Assembly: GCF_900104225.1 (NCBI RefSeq)
Contig: NZ_FNJK01000003.1
Location: forward strand, 1-64,000
Direction of reading: 5' to 3'
DNA length: 64,000 nucleotides
From: Streptococcus equinus
GTDB lineage: Bacteria; Bacillota; Bacilli; Lactobacillales; Streptococcaceae
The notes beneath the pieces are model-generated. The model searched no databases, was not told where the DNA came from, and was given only the letters and a program-made list of their open reading frames with translations. The position numbers and the translations under genes were made by a program. Positions 39,950 through 51,612 of the stretch are shown here, piece after piece; the first letter of the stretch is position 1, and each line of letters starts with the position of its first letter.

Positions 39950-40561
39950 AATATCATGTGGGTGATGGCAAATACTTTCAGCGCCATGTTCTTGTAAACT
40001 TTCGAGACTACCAAATCCCCATGTTACACCGAGTCTTCTGATCCCTGTTTTTTGACCACCAATCATATCAAATTTTGTATCACCGATGATAACAGCTTCG
40101 TGTGCTTGAATGCCTTGTTCTGTAAGGCAGGCATTGATTACATCTGCTTTATGGAAATGTTGGGGAGTAGAACCGTAGACTTTTTCAAAATGTGAAATGA
40201 TGCCAAGTTCTGTCAACATGAGATTAGCCATTGGTTGATGTTTACTTGTGGTAACAAATAATGAGTAATTTAAATCATTTAACTCTTGCAGTGCTTCTGA
40301 GATACCATTATAAAGGGAGACTTGATGGACACCTTTTTCTCCATAATAGTCTCTAAAGGTTTTGATAGCGTGATCGACTTCATCAGCTTGATCAAAATAT
40401 TGTCCAAAAGTCACTTCTAGTGGAGGTCCGATGAATGTTGACAGTTGTTTATCCGTTTGTAAAGGTAGATGTAACTTTTCAAAAGCATAATTAAAAGCTG
40501 CTTTAATACCAGGACTTGAATTTACTAGTGTTCCATCAAGGTCAAATAAGATTGATTTCAT
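39926..40561 (-). CDS. HAD-superfamily phosphatase (phosphoglycolate phosphatase-like)
   Basis: A 211-residue HAD hydrolase. The catalytic DxD lies in FDLDGTLVNSS near the N-terminus, with motif II TTSK and motif IV GDTKFD. The cap resembles the phosphoglycolate-phosphatase/PpaX subclass. The substrate is not decidable. I chose the ATG at 40561 because AGGAGAG lies just ahead; a longer frame upstream has no such site. The final codons lie within a terminator stem. Confidence 0.88.
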   Translation of the reverse strand: MKSILFDLDGTLVNSSPGIKAAFNYAFEKLHLPLQTDKQLSTFIGPPLEVTFGQYFDQADEVDHAIKTFRDYYGEKGVHQVSLYNGISEALQELNDLNYSLFVTTSKHQPMANLMLTELGIISHFEKVYGSTPQHFHKADVINACLTEQGIQAHEAVIIGDTKFDMIGGQKTGIRRLGVTWGFGSLESLQEHGAESICHHPHDIKKALSSL

Positions 40562-40590
40562 ATTTACTCTCCTGTAAATTTTGTCAATAT

Positions 40591-40612
40591 TGATTGACAA
40601 TGTCGTCAATCA
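40591..40612. promoter_or_regulatory. Palindrome upstream of the HAD gene
   Basis: TGATTGAC (40591-40598) and GTCAATCA (40605-40612) form a perfect 8+6+8 inverted repeat 30 nt before the ATG. It could be an operator. Confidence 0.45.
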
Positions 40613-40651
40613 GCAAGAAAATTAGCACTTAGTATTTTAATACTATATTGA

Positions 40652-41524
40652 TTACTCTCCGAATATTTTGGCTTGTAAGCGGCGTCCAGTTGGTGTGGCT
40701 GCTAGCCCACCTTCGGCAGTTTCTCGGAAAGCTGTTGGAAGACTAGATCCAACTTGGTACATAGCATCAACAACTTCATCAACTGGAATTTGCGATTCAA
40801 TGCCAGCAAGTGCCATATCAGCAGCAACCAAGGCAAAACTAGATCCAAGAGCATTACGTTTAACGCAAGGAACCTCAACAAGTCCTGCAACAGGGTCACA
40901 GACAAGTCCTAGCATGTTTTTAATAACAAAGGCGACAGCTTGGCTAGCTTGATAAGCAGACCCTCCAGCGGCCTTTACAAGGGCTGCTGCACTCATTGCG
41001 GAAGCAGATCCGACTTCGGCTTGACAGCCACCTTCAGCCCCAGAAATTGATGCGTTGTTTCCAATAACAAGTCCAAAAGCACCCGCAGTGAACAAGAAGT
41101 TAAGTTGTTCTTCTTCAGAAAGGTTTAATTTCTCAATGGCTGTTGTTAAAACGGCAGGTAGGCATCCAGCAGAGCCTGCTGTTGGTGTGGCACAAACCAG
41201 CCCCATCTTGGCATTTAATTCGTTAACGGCTATAGCATTTCGTACGGCTGTTAGCACAGTTGTATCAGATAAGTTTTTGCCAGATTTTAGATAGTTGTCC
41301 ATTTTGACAGCATCTCCTCCGGTTAAACCGCTAATTGATTTACTAGGAGTAAGTCCATCAGTAACAGAATTTTTCATGACTTGAAGGTTTTTCTTCATAA
41401 TGTGAATGATTTCTTCACGGCTACGTCCACTTAATTCAGTTTCTGTGGTAATCATTAGTTCAGCAATATTACCGTTAAAGTCTTTATCGGCTTGTTCAAC
41501 TAATTCTTTAATAGAATAAAACAT
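40652..41524 (-). CDS. sdaAA: L-serine dehydratase, iron-sulfur-dependent, alpha subunit
   Basis: Deaminates L-serine to pyruvate and ammonia with an oxygen-sensitive [4Fe-4S] centre. The 290 residues show the family's CATPTAGSAG, GGCQAEVGSASAMSA and VCDPVAGLVEVPC segments, which provide the cluster cysteines. It lies 11 nt after sdaAB, and the two form the split two-subunit enzyme of Gram-positives. Confidence 0.96.
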   Translation of the reverse strand: MFYSIKELVEQADKDFNGNIAELMITTETELSGRSREEIIHIMKKNLQVMKNSVTDGLTPSKSISGLTGGDAVKMDNYLKSGKNLSDTTVLTAVRNAIAVNELNAKMGLVCATPTAGSAGCLPAVLTTAIEKLNLSEEEQLNFLFTAGAFGLVIGNNASISGAEGGCQAEVGSASAMSAAALVKAAGGSAYQASQAVAFVIKNMLGLVCDPVAGLVEVPCVKRNALGSSFALVAADMALAGIESQIPVDEVVDAMYQVGSSLPTAFRETAEGGLAATPTGRRLQAKIFGE

Positions 41525-41535
41525 TCTTTTCCTTT

Positions 41536-42207
41536 CTAATCAAAGAAGTTCACATTGTGTAAGTGTGGGATGTGCTGGATTTGTTCAACAGCTTTGTGAC
41601 AATCACGTGAGTCAACTTCGATAATCATGATTGCTTTTTCACCAGCGCGTTCTCGAGTGACGTTCATTTGAGCAATATTAATGTTGTGTTCAGAAAGAAT
41701 ATCTGTTACTTTGGCAATCATACCAGGGATATCTTGGTGAACGATAATTAAGGTTGGTGTATTCATTTTTAAAGAGACAGAAAAACCGTTAAGTTCAGTT
41801 ACTTCGATATTTCCACCACCAATTGAGATACCAGTGATGCTCATTGTTTTATCCCCTTTTTCCACGGTGATTTTAGCAGTGTTGGGGTGAGGGGCATTGC
41901 TATCTTTTAGGATATCCCAATAAATACGAACGCCTTTTTGGTGAGCGATTTCTAATGAATTTTTAATATCTGGGTTATCGGTATCCATTCCTAGGATACC
42001 AGCAACGAGTGCTTTATCAGTTCCGTGTCCACGGTAGGTCTTAGCAAATGAATTATATAAATGAAATGTTACGGAATCAGGAATTTCTCCGAAAATAGAA
42101 TTTACAATTTTTCCAATACGAACAGCTCCAGCAGTGTGGCTGCTTGACGGGCCAATCATTACGGGTCCAATAATGTCAAAGACAGATTGGAATTTTAGAT
42201 TTTTCAT
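41536..42207 (-). CDS. sdaAB: L-serine dehydratase, iron-sulfur-dependent, beta subunit
   Basis: The regulatory and structural partner of SdaAA. The 223 residues include GPSSSHTAGAVRIG near the N-terminus and a C-terminal ACT domain (about 150-220, LIIVHQDIPGMIAKVTDILS) that may sense serine. It is the first gene of the two-gene minus-strand operon. Confidence 0.95.
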   Translation of the reverse strand: MKNLKFQSVFDIIGPVMIGPSSSHTAGAVRIGKIVNSIFGEIPDSVTFHLYNSFAKTYRGHGTDKALVAGILGMDTDNPDIKNSLEIAHQKGVRIYWDILKDSNAPHPNTAKITVEKGDKTMSITGISIGGGNIEVTELNGFSVSLKMNTPTLIIVHQDIPGMIAKVTDILSEHNINIAQMNVTRERAGEKAIMIIEVDSRDCHKAVEQIQHIPHLHNVNFFD

Positions 42208-42289
42208 ATCTACTCCTTCTAGAATCTATGCTTATTTATTATAACAAAGGAAAAGACTTGGGTAAACGATAATAAATCGCTTAACTTGA

Positions 42290-43587
<1,298 letters not shown>

Positions 43588-43588
<1 letters not shown>

Positions 43589-43605
43589 TTGACAACTTTG
43601 TAAAC
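43588..43605. repeat. TTGACAA-type sequence after mnmA
   Basis: ATTGACAACTTTGTAAAC begins at the last base of mnmA and resembles the palindrome after the GRP gene (ATTGACAACATTGTCAAT). A second ATTGACAAA follows near 43610. Role unknown. Confidence 0.35.
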
Positions 43606-43668
43606 ATAGATTGACAAATGTTGTTTAATAATTAGTCATTATTGCTCGAAAAATTATCGGCGATTAAA

Positions 43669-43696
43669 TTGACAATTTAACTTAATTTGATACAAT
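43669..43696 (+). promoter_or_regulatory. Promoter in the mnmA-mnmG gap
   Basis: TTGACA (43669-43674), a 16-nt spacer, then TACAAT (43691-43696). It lies upstream of a strong hairpin. Confidence 0.7.
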
Positions 43697-43702
43697 AATC
43701 AT

Positions 43703-43784
43703 AACAATAATCATGATGGTCAAAGCTCATGAGAATTGTGCGTTTTTGTCGCACAGTTTTCGAGGGTTTTGATCGTTTTTTTGT
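43703..43784 (+). ncRNA. Candidate small RNA or attenuator before mnmG
   Basis: Transcription from the promoter at 43669-43696 would start near 43703. Within 60-80 nt it meets a long imperfect stem (43718-43742 with 43750-43774; GTGCG/CGCAC at the loop and GGTCAAA near the base) followed by seven T (43776-43782). That is an intrinsic terminator in the leader of mnmG. The product could be an 80-nt RNA, or the hairpin could attenuate mnmG. No protein frame explains the stretch. Confidence 0.5.
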
Positions 43785-43901
43785 TTTACTAATCGTATTT
43801 TATATTTGGAAAGGAATGCTTTGAGTAGCTTAGCTAATCTTTTGATTACTTTAATTTGATAAAAAGATTGGCAAAGGTTTACTTGATATTGTAATTGAAT
43901 C

Positions 43902-45806
43902 ATGACACATGAATTTGCTGAAAATTATGATGTAATTGTTGTCGGTGCTGGGCATGCTGGTGTTGAAGCTAGTTTGGCTGCAGCTCGTATGGGTTGTAAA
44001 ACAATGCTCGCAACAATCAATTTGGAAATGTTATCCTTTATGCCATGTAACCCTGCTATCGGAGGGTCTGCCAAAGGTATCGTCGTTCGTGAAATCGATG
44101 CTCTTGGTGGAGAAATGGGTAAAAACATTGACAAGACTTACATCCAAATGAAAATGCTTAATACTGGTAAAGGTCCTGCTGTACGTGCTCTTCGTGCACA
44201 AGCTGATAAGGCGCTTTACTCTCGTACAATGAAGCATACTGTTGAACAGCAAGAGAATTTGACATTACGTCAGTCAATGATTGAAGAAGTTTTAGTTGAA
44301 GATGGAAAAGTTGTTGGTGTTCGCACAGCTACTAATCAAAAATTTTCAGCTAAAGCTGTCGTTATCACAACTGGTACAGCTCTTCGCGGTGAAATTATTT
44401 TGGGTGAACTTAAATATTCATCTGGTCCAAATAACAGCCTAGCTTCAATTGGACTTGCAGATAATTTGAAAGAACTTGGACTTGAAATTGGACGTTTCAA
44501 AACAGGGACACCTCCACGTGTTAAAGCAAGTTCTATCAACTATGATGAAACAGAAATTCAACCGGGTGATGAAAAACCAAATCATTTCTCATTCATGTCT
44601 AATGATGAAGATTACCTCAAAGACCAAATTCCATGCTGGTTGACTTATACTAACCAAACTAGTCACGATATCATTAACAAAAACCTTTACCGTGCTCCAA
44701 TGTTCTCAGGTATTGTTAAAGGGGTAGGTCCACGTTATTGTCCATCTATCGAAGATAAAATTGTTCGTTTTGCAGATAAAGAACGTCACCAACTTTTCCT
44801 AGAACCAGAAGGACGTGAAACTGAAGAAGTTTACATTCAAGGATTGTCAACAAGTCTTCCTGAGGATGTTCAAAAAGAATTGGTTCACTCAATTAAAGGG
44901 CTTGAAAATGCTGAAATGATGCGTACAGGTTATGCGATTGAGTATGATATCGTTTTGCCACACCAATTGCGTGCAACACTTGAAACTAAGAAAATTTCTG
45001 GACTTTTTACCGCAGGTCAAACTAATGGTACTTCAGGTTATGAAGAAGCTGCGGGACAAGGGATTGTTGCTGGTATCAATGCCGCTCTTAAAGTTCAAGG
45101 TAAACCAGAAATGATCCTAAAACGTAGTGATGCTTACATTGGTGTTATGATTGATGACTTGGTAACAAAAGGAACTTTGGAACCTTATCGTTTGTTGACA
45201 AGTCGTGCAGAATATCGTTTGATTTTGCGTCATGATAATGCTGATATGCGTTTGACTGAAATTGGTCACCGTGTTGGTTTGGTTGATGAAGAACGCTATG
45301 AACGTTACTTGAACCGTAAACGTCAATTTGACAATGAGTTGACAAGACTGTCAAGTCTTAAAATCAAGCCTGTCAAGGAAACTAATGCACGTATTGAAGC
45401 ACTTGGTTTCAAACCATTGACAGATGCCTTGACAGCTAAAGAATTCATGCGTCGTCCAGAAATCAATTATGAAATTGCAACAAGTTTTGTCGGTCCTGCG
45501 GAAGAAAAACTGGATAGCAAAGTAATTGAACTTTTGGAAACTGAAATCAAATACGAAGGTTACATCAACAAAGCACTTGATCAAGTGGCTAAAATGAAAC
45601 GCATGGAAGAAAAACGCATCCCTGCTAATATTGACTGGGATGATATCGATTCTATTGCGACAGAAGCTCGTCAAAAATTCAAGAAAATTAACCCAGAAAC
45701 AATCGGACAAGCAAGCCGTATTTCAGGGGTTAACCCAGCTGATATTTCTATTTTGATGGTTTATTTAGAAGGTAAACAAAAGCACCATCGAAACCAAGAA
45801 GATTAA
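43902..45806 (+). CDS. mnmG: tRNA uridine 5-carboxymethylaminomethyl modification enzyme MnmG
   Basis: FAD enzyme that, with MnmE, places the cmnm5 group on U34 of certain tRNAs. The 634 residues contain the FAD motif [11 protein letters not shown], the conserved CNPAIGG cysteine segment, and the C-terminal GidA-associated helical domain. The ATG has no clear ribosome site, although the N-terminus [14 protein letters not shown] matches relatives. The leader carries a terminator-like hairpin. Confidence 0.97.
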   Translation: MTHEFAENYDVIVVGAGHAGVEASLAAARMGCKTMLATINLEMLSFMPCNPAIGGSAKGIVVREIDALGGEMGKNIDKTYIQMKMLNTGKGPAVRALRAQADKALYSRTMKHTVEQQENLTLRQSMIEEVLVEDGKVVGVRTATNQKFSAKAVVITTGTALRGEIILGELKYSSGPNNSLASIGLADNLKELGLEIGRFKTGTPPRVKASSINYDETEIQPGDEKPNHFSFMSNDEDYLKDQIPCWLTYTNQTSHDIINKNLYRAPMFSGIVKGVGPRYCPSIEDKIVRFADKERHQLFLEPEGRETEEVYIQGLSTSLPEDVQKELVHSIKGLENAEMMRTGYAIEYDIVLPHQLRATLETKKISGLFTAGQTNGTSGYEEAAGQGIVAGINAALKVQGKPEMILKRSDAYIGVMIDDLVTKGTLEPYRLLTSRAEYRLILRHDNADMRLTEIGHRVGLVDEERYERYLNRKRQFDNELTRLSSLKIKPVKETNARIEALGFKPLTDALTAKEFMRRPEINYEIATSFVGPAEEKLDSKVIELLETEIKYEGYINKALDQVAKMKRMEEKRIPANIDWDDIDSIATEARQKFKKINPETIGQASRISGVNPADISILMVYLEGKQKHHRNQED

Positions 45807-45835
45807 GTCATTAAACTGTAATCATTAAACAGAGG

Positions 45836-45862
45836 ACAGCCCTACTAAATAGGGCTGTTTTA
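45836..45862 (+). terminator. Terminator of mnmG
   Basis: ACAGCCCTA (45836-45844) pairs with TAGGGCTGT (45850-45858), followed by TTTT. Confidence 0.85.
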
Positions 45863-45892
45863 TGGTATAATTGTAAGCTAAGAGGTTAACCA

Positions 45893-47872
45893 ATGAAAAG
45901 ATTTCGATTTGCAACTATCCACTTAGTCATGATTGGCCTTATTTTATTTGGTATCTTGGCTATTTGTGTCAGACTTTTTCAGACGGAGTCAGCTATCTTA
46001 GCTGCAATCTTTTTGGCGCTTTCTTTACTTGTAGCTTTGCTCTACTATCAGAAAGAAAATTATGAGTTATCGGAACTTGAACAAATTGAATTATTAAACA
46101 ACCAAACGGAAGTTGGTCTAAAACATCTTCTAGAACAAATGCCAGTTGGTGTTGTTCAGTTTGATCAAGAAACAAACGAGGTAGAGTGGTTTAATCCATA
46201 TGCAGAGCTCATTTTCACTAGTGAAGAAGGAGAGTTTGAGGATGACATCATTCGTAGAATTATCGGGGCTAAGCGAGAAGGTGACGCTACCCAGACATTT
46301 GAGTTAAATGGCAATAAGTACTCGTCTTACATCGATTCATCAACGGGGATTTTCTATTTCTTTGATACATCTATGGGAAATCGTCAGTTGGGTGATGCAG
46401 CCTTTTTGCGTCCAGTCATTGGGATTATTTCCATTGACAATTACGATGATGTGACAGATGATTTATCAGATGCTGAGATTTCACAAATCAATAGCTTTAT
46501 TGCAAACTTTATTTCGAATTTCACGAAGTCAAAAAATATTTTTTATCGTCGTGTCAATATGGATCGTTTCTACTTTTTTACAGATTACGCTGTTTTGAGT
46601 AGCTTGATTGACGATAAATTTGATGTTTTGGAAGCTTTTCGAAAACAAGCTAAAGAAGAGCACAACCTACCACTAACACTTAGTATGGGGGTTTCTTATG
46701 GTGATGATAACCATCAACAAATCGGTCAGGTTGCTTTGCAGAACCTAAATACGGCGCTTGTACGTGGTGGAGATCAAGTTGTTATTTGTGAAAATGATGA
46801 GCATAAGAAGCCGTTGTATTTTGGTGGTGGTTCAGTATCTACTGTTAAGCGTACACGTACGCGTACACGTGCCATGATGACAGCTATTTCAGATCATATT
46901 AAAGGCGTTGACCGTGTATTTGTCGTTGGTCACCGCAATATCGATATGGATGCTCTAGGATCAGCTGTAGGGATGCAATTCTTTGCAAGTAATATTAACG
47001 CAGAATCTTATGTCGTCTATAATCCAGATGAAATGAGCCCAGATATTACACGTGCTGTAAAAAGACTGCGAGAGGATGCCAAAACCAAGTTGATTACCAT
47101 TAAGCAAGCCTTGTCAATGATGACAGAACAATCATTGTTGATTATGGTTGATCATTCTAAGGTTGACCTTACCTTGTCGCAAAAGCTTTACAACAAGTTT
47201 ACAGATGTGATTGTTGTGGATCACCATCGTCGTGATGATAATTTCCCAGAAAATGCAGTCTTGACCTTCATCGAAAGTGGAGCAAGTAGTGCAAGTGAGT
47301 TGGTTACAGAATTGATACAGTTCCAGAATGCCAAGAAACGTTTGAGTAAAATTCAGGCAAGCGTCTTAATGGCTGGTATTATGCTTGATACGAAGAATTT
47401 CTCAGCCAGCGTAACTAGCAGAACGTTTGATGTGGCCAGTTATCTACGAGCACATGGAAGTGATAGTATTGAAATTCAAAATATTTCTCAAACGGATTTT
47501 GAGGAATATCGATTGGTTAATGAATTAATTCTTAGAGGACGAAAAATTTATGATAACATCATTGTTGCCAGTGGCCGTGATGGTGTTAATTATAGTAAAA
47601 TAGTTGCTAGTAAGGCTGCAGATACCATGTTATCTTTAGCTGGTATCGAGGCGACATTTGTTTTGGTGCAAGTGGCTCCTAATAAAGTGGCTGTTTCAGC
47701 ACGTAGTCGTAGTAAGATTAATGTTCAACGCATGATGGAAGAACTTGGTGGTGGTGGTCATTTTACTCTAGCTGCTTGTCAGTTAGAAAATATGTCAGTG
47801 AGCCAGGCCGAAGGTGTTTTACTTGATGTGATTGAAAATGATTTAAGAGAAAATATGGAGGCAGAGAGATGA
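45893..47872 (+). CDS. gdpP: Cyclic-di-AMP phosphodiesterase GdpP
   Basis: Membrane enzyme that cleaves c-di-AMP and so affects osmolyte uptake and wall stress. The 659 residues show two N-terminal membrane helices (about 10-27 and 33-51), a PAS-like domain, a degenerate GGDEF domain (SMGVSYGDD; catalytic motif absent), and the DHH domain with [13 protein letters not shown] and VVDHHRRDD. The DHHA1 motif [11 protein letters not shown] is near the C-terminus. Its stop overlaps the rplI start by 4 nt. Confidence 0.97.
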   Translation: MKRFRFATIHLVMIGLILFGILAICVRLFQTESAILAAIFLALSLLVALLYYQKENYELSELEQIELLNNQTEVGLKHLLEQMPVGVVQFDQETNEVEWFNPYAELIFTSEEGEFEDDIIRRIIGAKREGDATQTFELNGNKYSSYIDSSTGIFYFFDTSMGNRQLGDAAFLRPVIGIISIDNYDDVTDDLSDAEISQINSFIANFISNFTKSKNIFYRRVNMDRFYFFTDYAVLSSLIDDKFDVLEAFRKQAKEEHNLPLTLSMGVSYGDDNHQQIGQVALQNLNTALVRGGDQVVICENDEHKKPLYFGGGSVSTVKRTRTRTRAMMTAISDHIKGVDRVFVVGHRNIDMDALGSAVGMQFFASNINAESYVVYNPDEMSPDITRAVKRLREDAKTKLITIKQALSMMTEQSLLIMVDHSKVDLTLSQKLYNKFTDVIVVDHHRRDDNFPENAVLTFIESGASSASELVTELIQFQNAKKRLSKIQASVLMAGIMLDTKNFSASVTSRTFDVASYLRAHGSDSIEIQNISQTDFEEYRLVNELILRGRKIYDNIIVASGRDGVNYSKIVASKAADTMLSLAGIEATFVLVQVAPNKVAVSARSRSKINVQRMMEELGGGGHFTLAACQLENMSVSQAEGVLLDVIENDLRENMEAER

Positions 47873-48321
47873 AAGTAATTTTTCTAGCAGATGTTAAAGG
47901 AAAAGGTAAAAAAGGTGAAATCAAAGAAGTTCCAACAGGTTATGCCCAAAACTTCTTGATTAAGAAAAATCTTGCTAAAGAAGCTACTAATCAAGCCATT
48001 GGTGAATTAAAAGGTAAACAAAAATCAGAAGAAAAAGCACAAGCTGAAGTGTTAGCTGAAGCTAAAGCTCTTAAAGCTGAACTTGAAAAAGAAGAAACTG
48101 TTGTTAAATTCACTGAAAAAGTTGGTCCTGACGGACGTACTTTTGGTTCAATTACAGCTAAGAAAATCGTAGAAGAATTGTCAAAACAATTCGGTTTAAA
48201 AGTTAACAAACGTGCCATTGCTTTGGATCACCCAATTCGCGCTATTGGCTCTGTTGAAGTACCTGTGAAATTACATAAAGAAGTAACTGCTGAAATTAAA
48301 TTAAACATCAAAGAAGCATAA
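47869..48321 (+). CDS. rplI: 50S ribosomal protein L9
   Basis: Two-domain ribosomal protein joined by a long helix. The 150 residues start [20 protein letters not shown], the L9 signature with rRNA-binding Gly and Lys residues, and continue [17 protein letters not shown]. It is coupled to gdpP by a 4-nt overlap and followed by dnaB, the common gdpP-rplI-dnaB order. Confidence 0.97.
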   Translation: MKVIFLADVKGKGKKGEIKEVPTGYAQNFLIKKNLAKEATNQAIGELKGKQKSEEKAQAEVLAEAKALKAELEKEETVVKFTEKVGPDGRTFGSITAKKIVEELSKQFGLKVNKRAIALDHPIRAIGSVEVPVKLHKEVTAEIKLNIKEA

Positions 48322-48355
48322 TTAAGATTTGAGTTTACTAGGGGAGGTGAAAAGA

Positions 48356-49717
48356 TTGGCAGAAGAGCCAGAATTGAGAGTTCAGCCACAGGATTTATTA
48401 GCAGAGCAATCTGTCTTAGGTTCTATTTTTATCTCACCAGATAAACTCATCACTGTCCGTGAATTTGTTAGCCCAGATGATTTTTATAAATACTCTCACC
48501 GAGTTATTTTTAAAGCAATGATTACTTTGAGTGATCGTAATGAGGCTATCGATGCTACAACAGTGAGAACAATTCTTGATGACCAAGGTGATTTGCAAAA
48601 TATTGGTGGCTTGTCATATATTGTTGAATTAGTCAACAGTGTGCCAACGAGTGCCAATGCAGAATATTACGCTAAGATTGTTGCTGAAAAGGCAATGTTG
48701 CGTAATATTATTTCTAGGTTGACAGAAACTGTAAACCTGGCTTATGAAGGTGCTACAGATTCAGAAGATGTGATTGCTGGAGCAGAAAAAGCTCTTATTG
48801 AGATTAATGAACACAGCAATCGTAGTGGTTTTCGCAAGATTTCAGACGTCTTGAAGGTGAACTATGAAAATTTGGAAATTCGTTCACGCCAAACGAGCGA
48901 CGTTACTGGTTTGCCAACAGGCTTTCGTGATTTGGATAAGATTACGACAGGTTTACACCCTGATCAATTAGTCATTCTAGCAGCACGTCCAGCCGTCGGG
49001 AAAACAGCATTTGCTTTGAATATTGCGCAGAATGTTGGAACTAAGCAAAATAGACCAGTAGCCATCTTTTCTCTGGAAATGGGAGCTGAAAGCTTGGTTG
49101 ACCGTATGTTAGCTGCAGAGGGAATGGTTGATTCTCATAATCTTAGAACAGGTCAGTTAACAGATCAGGAATGGAATAATATCACCATTGCTCAAGGAGC
49201 TTTGGCGGACGCACCAATTTATATTGATGATACACCAGGGATTAAAATTACTGAGATTCGCGCGCGTGCACGTAAGCTATCGCAAGAAGTTGAAGGAGGT
49301 CTTGGGTTAATTGTTATTGACTACCTTCAATTGATTACAGGAACGCGTCCTGAGAACCGACAACAAGAGGTCTCTGATATTTCACGTCAATTGAAAATTT
49401 TGGCTAAGGAATTAAAAGTGCCTGTTATTGCACTGAGTCAGTTGTCTCGTGGTGTTGAACAACGTCAAGATAAACGTCCAGTACTGTCAGATATTCGTGA
49501 ATCTGGTTCTATCGAGCAAGATGCTGACATTGTAGCTTTCTTGTATCGTGATGATTATTATCGTCGTGAAGGTGAAGATAACGAAGATGCTGTTGAAGAC
49601 AATACGATTGAAGTTATTTTAGAGAAAAACCGTTCTGGTGCGCGTGGAACTGTGAAATTAATTTTCCAAAAAGAATATAATAAATTTTCTAGTATTGCGC
49701 AGTTTGAAGAGCGTTAA
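48356..49717 (+). CDS. dnaB: Replicative DNA helicase DnaB
   Basis: Hexameric helicase that unwinds DNA at the fork (called DnaC in Bacillus). The protein has the N-terminal primase-interaction domain and the RecA-like motor with Walker A ARPAVGKT and Walker B LGLIVIDYLQL. I chose a TTG start at 48356 (MAEEPELRVQPQDLL, 453 residues) because GGGGAGG lies 8 nt ahead. A TTG at 48329 would add nine residues but lacks a ribosome site. Confidence 0.96.
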   Translation: MAEEPELRVQPQDLLAEQSVLGSIFISPDKLITVREFVSPDDFYKYSHRVIFKAMITLSDRNEAIDATTVRTILDDQGDLQNIGGLSYIVELVNSVPTSANAEYYAKIVAEKAMLRNIISRLTETVNLAYEGATDSEDVIAGAEKALIEINEHSNRSGFRKISDVLKVNYENLEIRSRQTSDVTGLPTGFRDLDKITTGLHPDQLVILAARPAVGKTAFALNIAQNVGTKQNRPVAIFSLEMGAESLVDRMLAAEGMVDSHNLRTGQLTDQEWNNITIAQGALADAPIYIDDTPGIKITEIRARARKLSQEVEGGLGLIVIDYLQLITGTRPENRQQEVSDISRQLKILAKELKVPVIALSQLSRGVEQRQDKRPVLSDIRESGSIEQDADIVAFLYRDDYYRREGEDNEDAVEDNTIEVILEKNRSGARGTVKLIFQKEYNKFSSIAQFEER

Positions 49718-49741
49718 TAAAGATAAGGAGTAAGATAAAAG

Positions 49742-50014
49742 ATGAGTGATGCATTTGCAGATGTAGCAAAAATGAAGAAAATCAAAGAAGATATTAAAGC
49801 CCACGAAGGTCAATTGGTTGAATTGACACTCGAAAATGGTCGTAAACGTGAAAAAAATAAAATTGGTCGTTTGACTGAAGTTTACCCATCATTGTTTATC
49901 GTTGAATACAATGAAAACTCTGATGTTCCAGGTGCGATTAATAATTCATACGTTGAATCATACACTTATTCAGACATTTTAACTGAAAAAACATTGATTC
50001 GTTATTTTGATTAA
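49742..50014 (+). CDS. veg: Veg family protein
   Basis: A 90-residue protein of the Veg family. It shows IKEDIKAHEGQLVELTLENGRKR and YPSLFIVEYNEN, typical of Veg. In Bacillus it affects biofilm formation. Here it lies after dnaB and ends in a terminator, so it may be read from the gdpP operon or by itself. Confidence 0.9.
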   Translation: MSDAFADVAKMKKIKEDIKAHEGQLVELTLENGRKREKNKIGRLTEVYPSLFIVEYNENSDVPGAINNSYVESYTYSDILTEKTLIRYFD

Positions 50015-50037
50015 TTTTATCTAAGAATTAACATACA

Positions 50038-50063
50038 AAAGGCTTTACAGAGCCTTTTTTTTA
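50038..50063 (+). terminator. Terminator of veg
   Basis: AAAGGCT pairs with AGCCTTT around a 6-nt loop, followed by further T. Confidence 0.85.
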
Positions 50064-50084
50064 TGTTAAACTAAATTCCGTGTG

Positions 50085-50255
50085 AAATAATAGCGGGAGA
50101 GTATGAAGCTCGTCAACAGTTGGCTCTTCTACAGTTTTTCTTCCTATAGAAAAGCTTCTAGAAGTCGGAAAAGTAATCTTGGCTGTTTAGATGAAAGTCA
50201 CCTGCACGAATCAGGATTCTCTAAATTGTTATTTCCTACAAAATTTTTATTTTAT
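50085..50255 (+). promoter_or_regulatory. Candidate rpsD leader (S4 autoregulatory region)
   Basis: A 207-nt gap between the veg terminator and rpsD has no gene but has several GC-richer hairpin-forming stretches (for example AGCGGGAGAGTATGAAGCTC near 50092 and AGAAAAGCTTCTAG near 50149). S4 controls its own gene through such a leader in Bacillus. The structure was not folded here. Confidence 0.45.
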
Positions 50256-50270
50256 AGGAGGACATTTTAA

Positions 50271-50882
50271 ATGTCACGTTATACAGGTCCATCATGGAAA
50301 CAATCTCGTCGCCTTGGCTTGTCTCTTACAGGTACAGGTAAAGAATTAGCACGTCGTAACTACGTGCCAGGTCAACACGGTCCTAACAACCGTAGCAAAC
50401 TTTCTGAATACGGTTTGCAATTGGCTGAAAAACAAAAACTTCGTTTCACTTACGGTGTAGGTGAAAAACAATTCCGTAACTTGTTCGTACAAGCTACTAA
50501 AGTTAAAGGTGGAACTCTTGGTTTCAACTTTATGGTTCTTTTGGAACGTCGTCTTGACAACGTTGTTTACCGTCTAGGTCTTGCAACTACTCGTCGTCAA
50601 GCTCGTCAATTCGTTAACCACGGTCACATCCTTGTTGACGGTAAACGTGTTGATATCCCTTCATACCGCGTAACTCCAGGTCAAGTTATCTCAGTTCGCG
50701 AAAAATCAGCTAAAGTACCTGCTATCCTTGAAGCTGTTGAAGCTACTCTTGGACGTCCAGCATTCGTATCATTCGACGCTGAAAAACTTGAAGGTTCATT
50801 GACTCGTCTTCCAGAACGCGACGAAATCAACCCAGAAATCAACGAAGCTCTTATCGTTGAATACTACAACAAAATGCTTTAA
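50271..50882 (+). CDS. rpsD: 30S ribosomal protein S4
   Basis: Primary-binding ribosomal protein that starts 30S assembly. The 203 residues show the N-terminal [15 protein letters not shown], the S4 domain [20 protein letters not shown], and the C-terminus [18 protein letters not shown] precedes the ATG. It stands alone, away from the ribosomal-protein cluster, as in other streptococci. Confidence 0.98.
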   Translation: MSRYTGPSWKQSRRLGLSLTGTGKELARRNYVPGQHGPNNRSKLSEYGLQLAEKQKLRFTYGVGEKQFRNLFVQATKVKGGTLGFNFMVLLERRLDNVVYRLGLATTRRQARQFVNHGHILVDGKRVDIPSYRVTPGQVISVREKSAKVPAILEAVEATLGRPAFVSFDAEKLEGSLTRLPERDEINPEINEALIVEYYNKML

Positions 50883-50904
50883 TTCACTGTTTATTGAAGT
50901 GTTT

Positions 50905-50932
50905 AAAACCACGGTTTTTCCGTGGTTTTTTT
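50905..50932 (+). terminator. Terminator of rpsD
   Basis: AAAACCACGG pairs with CCGTGGTTTT around TTTTT, followed by more T. Confidence 0.9.
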
Positions 50933-50949
50933 GTTTTTTATTGAATGTA

Positions 50950-50975
50950 AAAAAGCCACCTTTATGGTGGCTTTT
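50950..50975. terminator. Terminator of the TetR gene
   Basis: AAAAGCCACC pairs with GGTGGCTTTT around a 5-nt loop, with T-runs on both strands. It ends 2 nt from the TetR stop. Confidence 0.88.
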
Positions 50976-50976
50976 G

Positions 50977-51513
50977 TTAAAGTGGCAAAAGTTTTAAGAT
51001 GAGATTAGTCATTTGGCGTGGTGATTCTTTTTTACCTTTAGCAATCCAAGATTGGCAAAGGCCGAAAAAGGCATAGGCGAAGTAAATACTGCTGTATTCT
51101 CTCTCAACAGGACTCAATTCGTCACGGCCAAAACGGTCTTGTAAATCAGTATTAATGAAAATACGTACTTTATTAATGATAAAAGCTTGGAATTCACGAG
51201 TTCCGTTAGCAGAAATCAAGGCAGATAAGAGTTGCTCACGTTTTAGAAATTCAAAAATTTCCAAAAAGGCTTGAGCTTTATTGCCTTCGTGTTTTTCAAA
51301 AATGTATTCAACCTGATTAAAGAGCGTTTGTTGGCAAGAATCAATCAACTCAAATTTATCCTTGTAGTGAGTGTAGAAGCTAGAGCGGCTAATACCAGCT
51401 TCTTTTGCCAACTTGATTGTTGTAATATCATCAAAACTTTCTGTTTTTAAGAGGCTAACCATAGCTTCTTGAATAGCCCTCTTAGTGTTTGCTTTGCGGT
51501 TGTCATGTGCCAT
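50977..51513 (-). CDS. TetR family regulator
   Basis: A 178-residue regulator with an N-terminal TetR helix-turn-helix (NTKRAIQEAMVSLLKTESFD then TTIKLAKEAGISRSSFYTHY) and a helical C-terminal ligand domain. I chose the ATG at 51513 (MAHDNRKANTKR); a longer frame to 51609 would cover one of two operators. It is divergent from the YhgE/Pip gene, whose expression it probably represses together with its own. Confidence 0.85.
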   Translation of the reverse strand: MAHDNRKANTKRAIQEAMVSLLKTESFDDITTIKLAKEAGISRSSFYTHYKDKFELIDSCQQTLFNQVEYIFEKHEGNKAQAFLEIFEFLKREQLLSALISANGTREFQAFIINKVRIFINTDLQDRFGRDELSPVEREYSSIYFAYAFFGLCQSWIAKGKKESPRQMTNLILKLLPL

Positions 51514-51534
51514 AAACAATTTCTTTTGAACACT

Positions 51535-51554
51535 TTTAGACAGAGTGTCCAAAA
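51535..51554. promoter_or_regulatory. TetR operator 1
   Basis: TTTAGACAGAGTGTCCAAAA is an imperfect palindrome around GACA-GAG-TGTC. It lies 22 nt before the chosen TetR start. Confidence 0.65.
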
Positions 51555-51612
51555 TCTCCTTCTTTTGTCTTGAAATTATTTCATATCCTTGTATAATATA
51601 TTTTATCATAAT

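Noticed and set aside
45351..45710. 119-codon frame antisense to mnmG
   Set aside because: It lies fully inside mnmG, has low-complexity Phe/Cys-rich content, and has no ribosome site; it is a shadow of the real gene.
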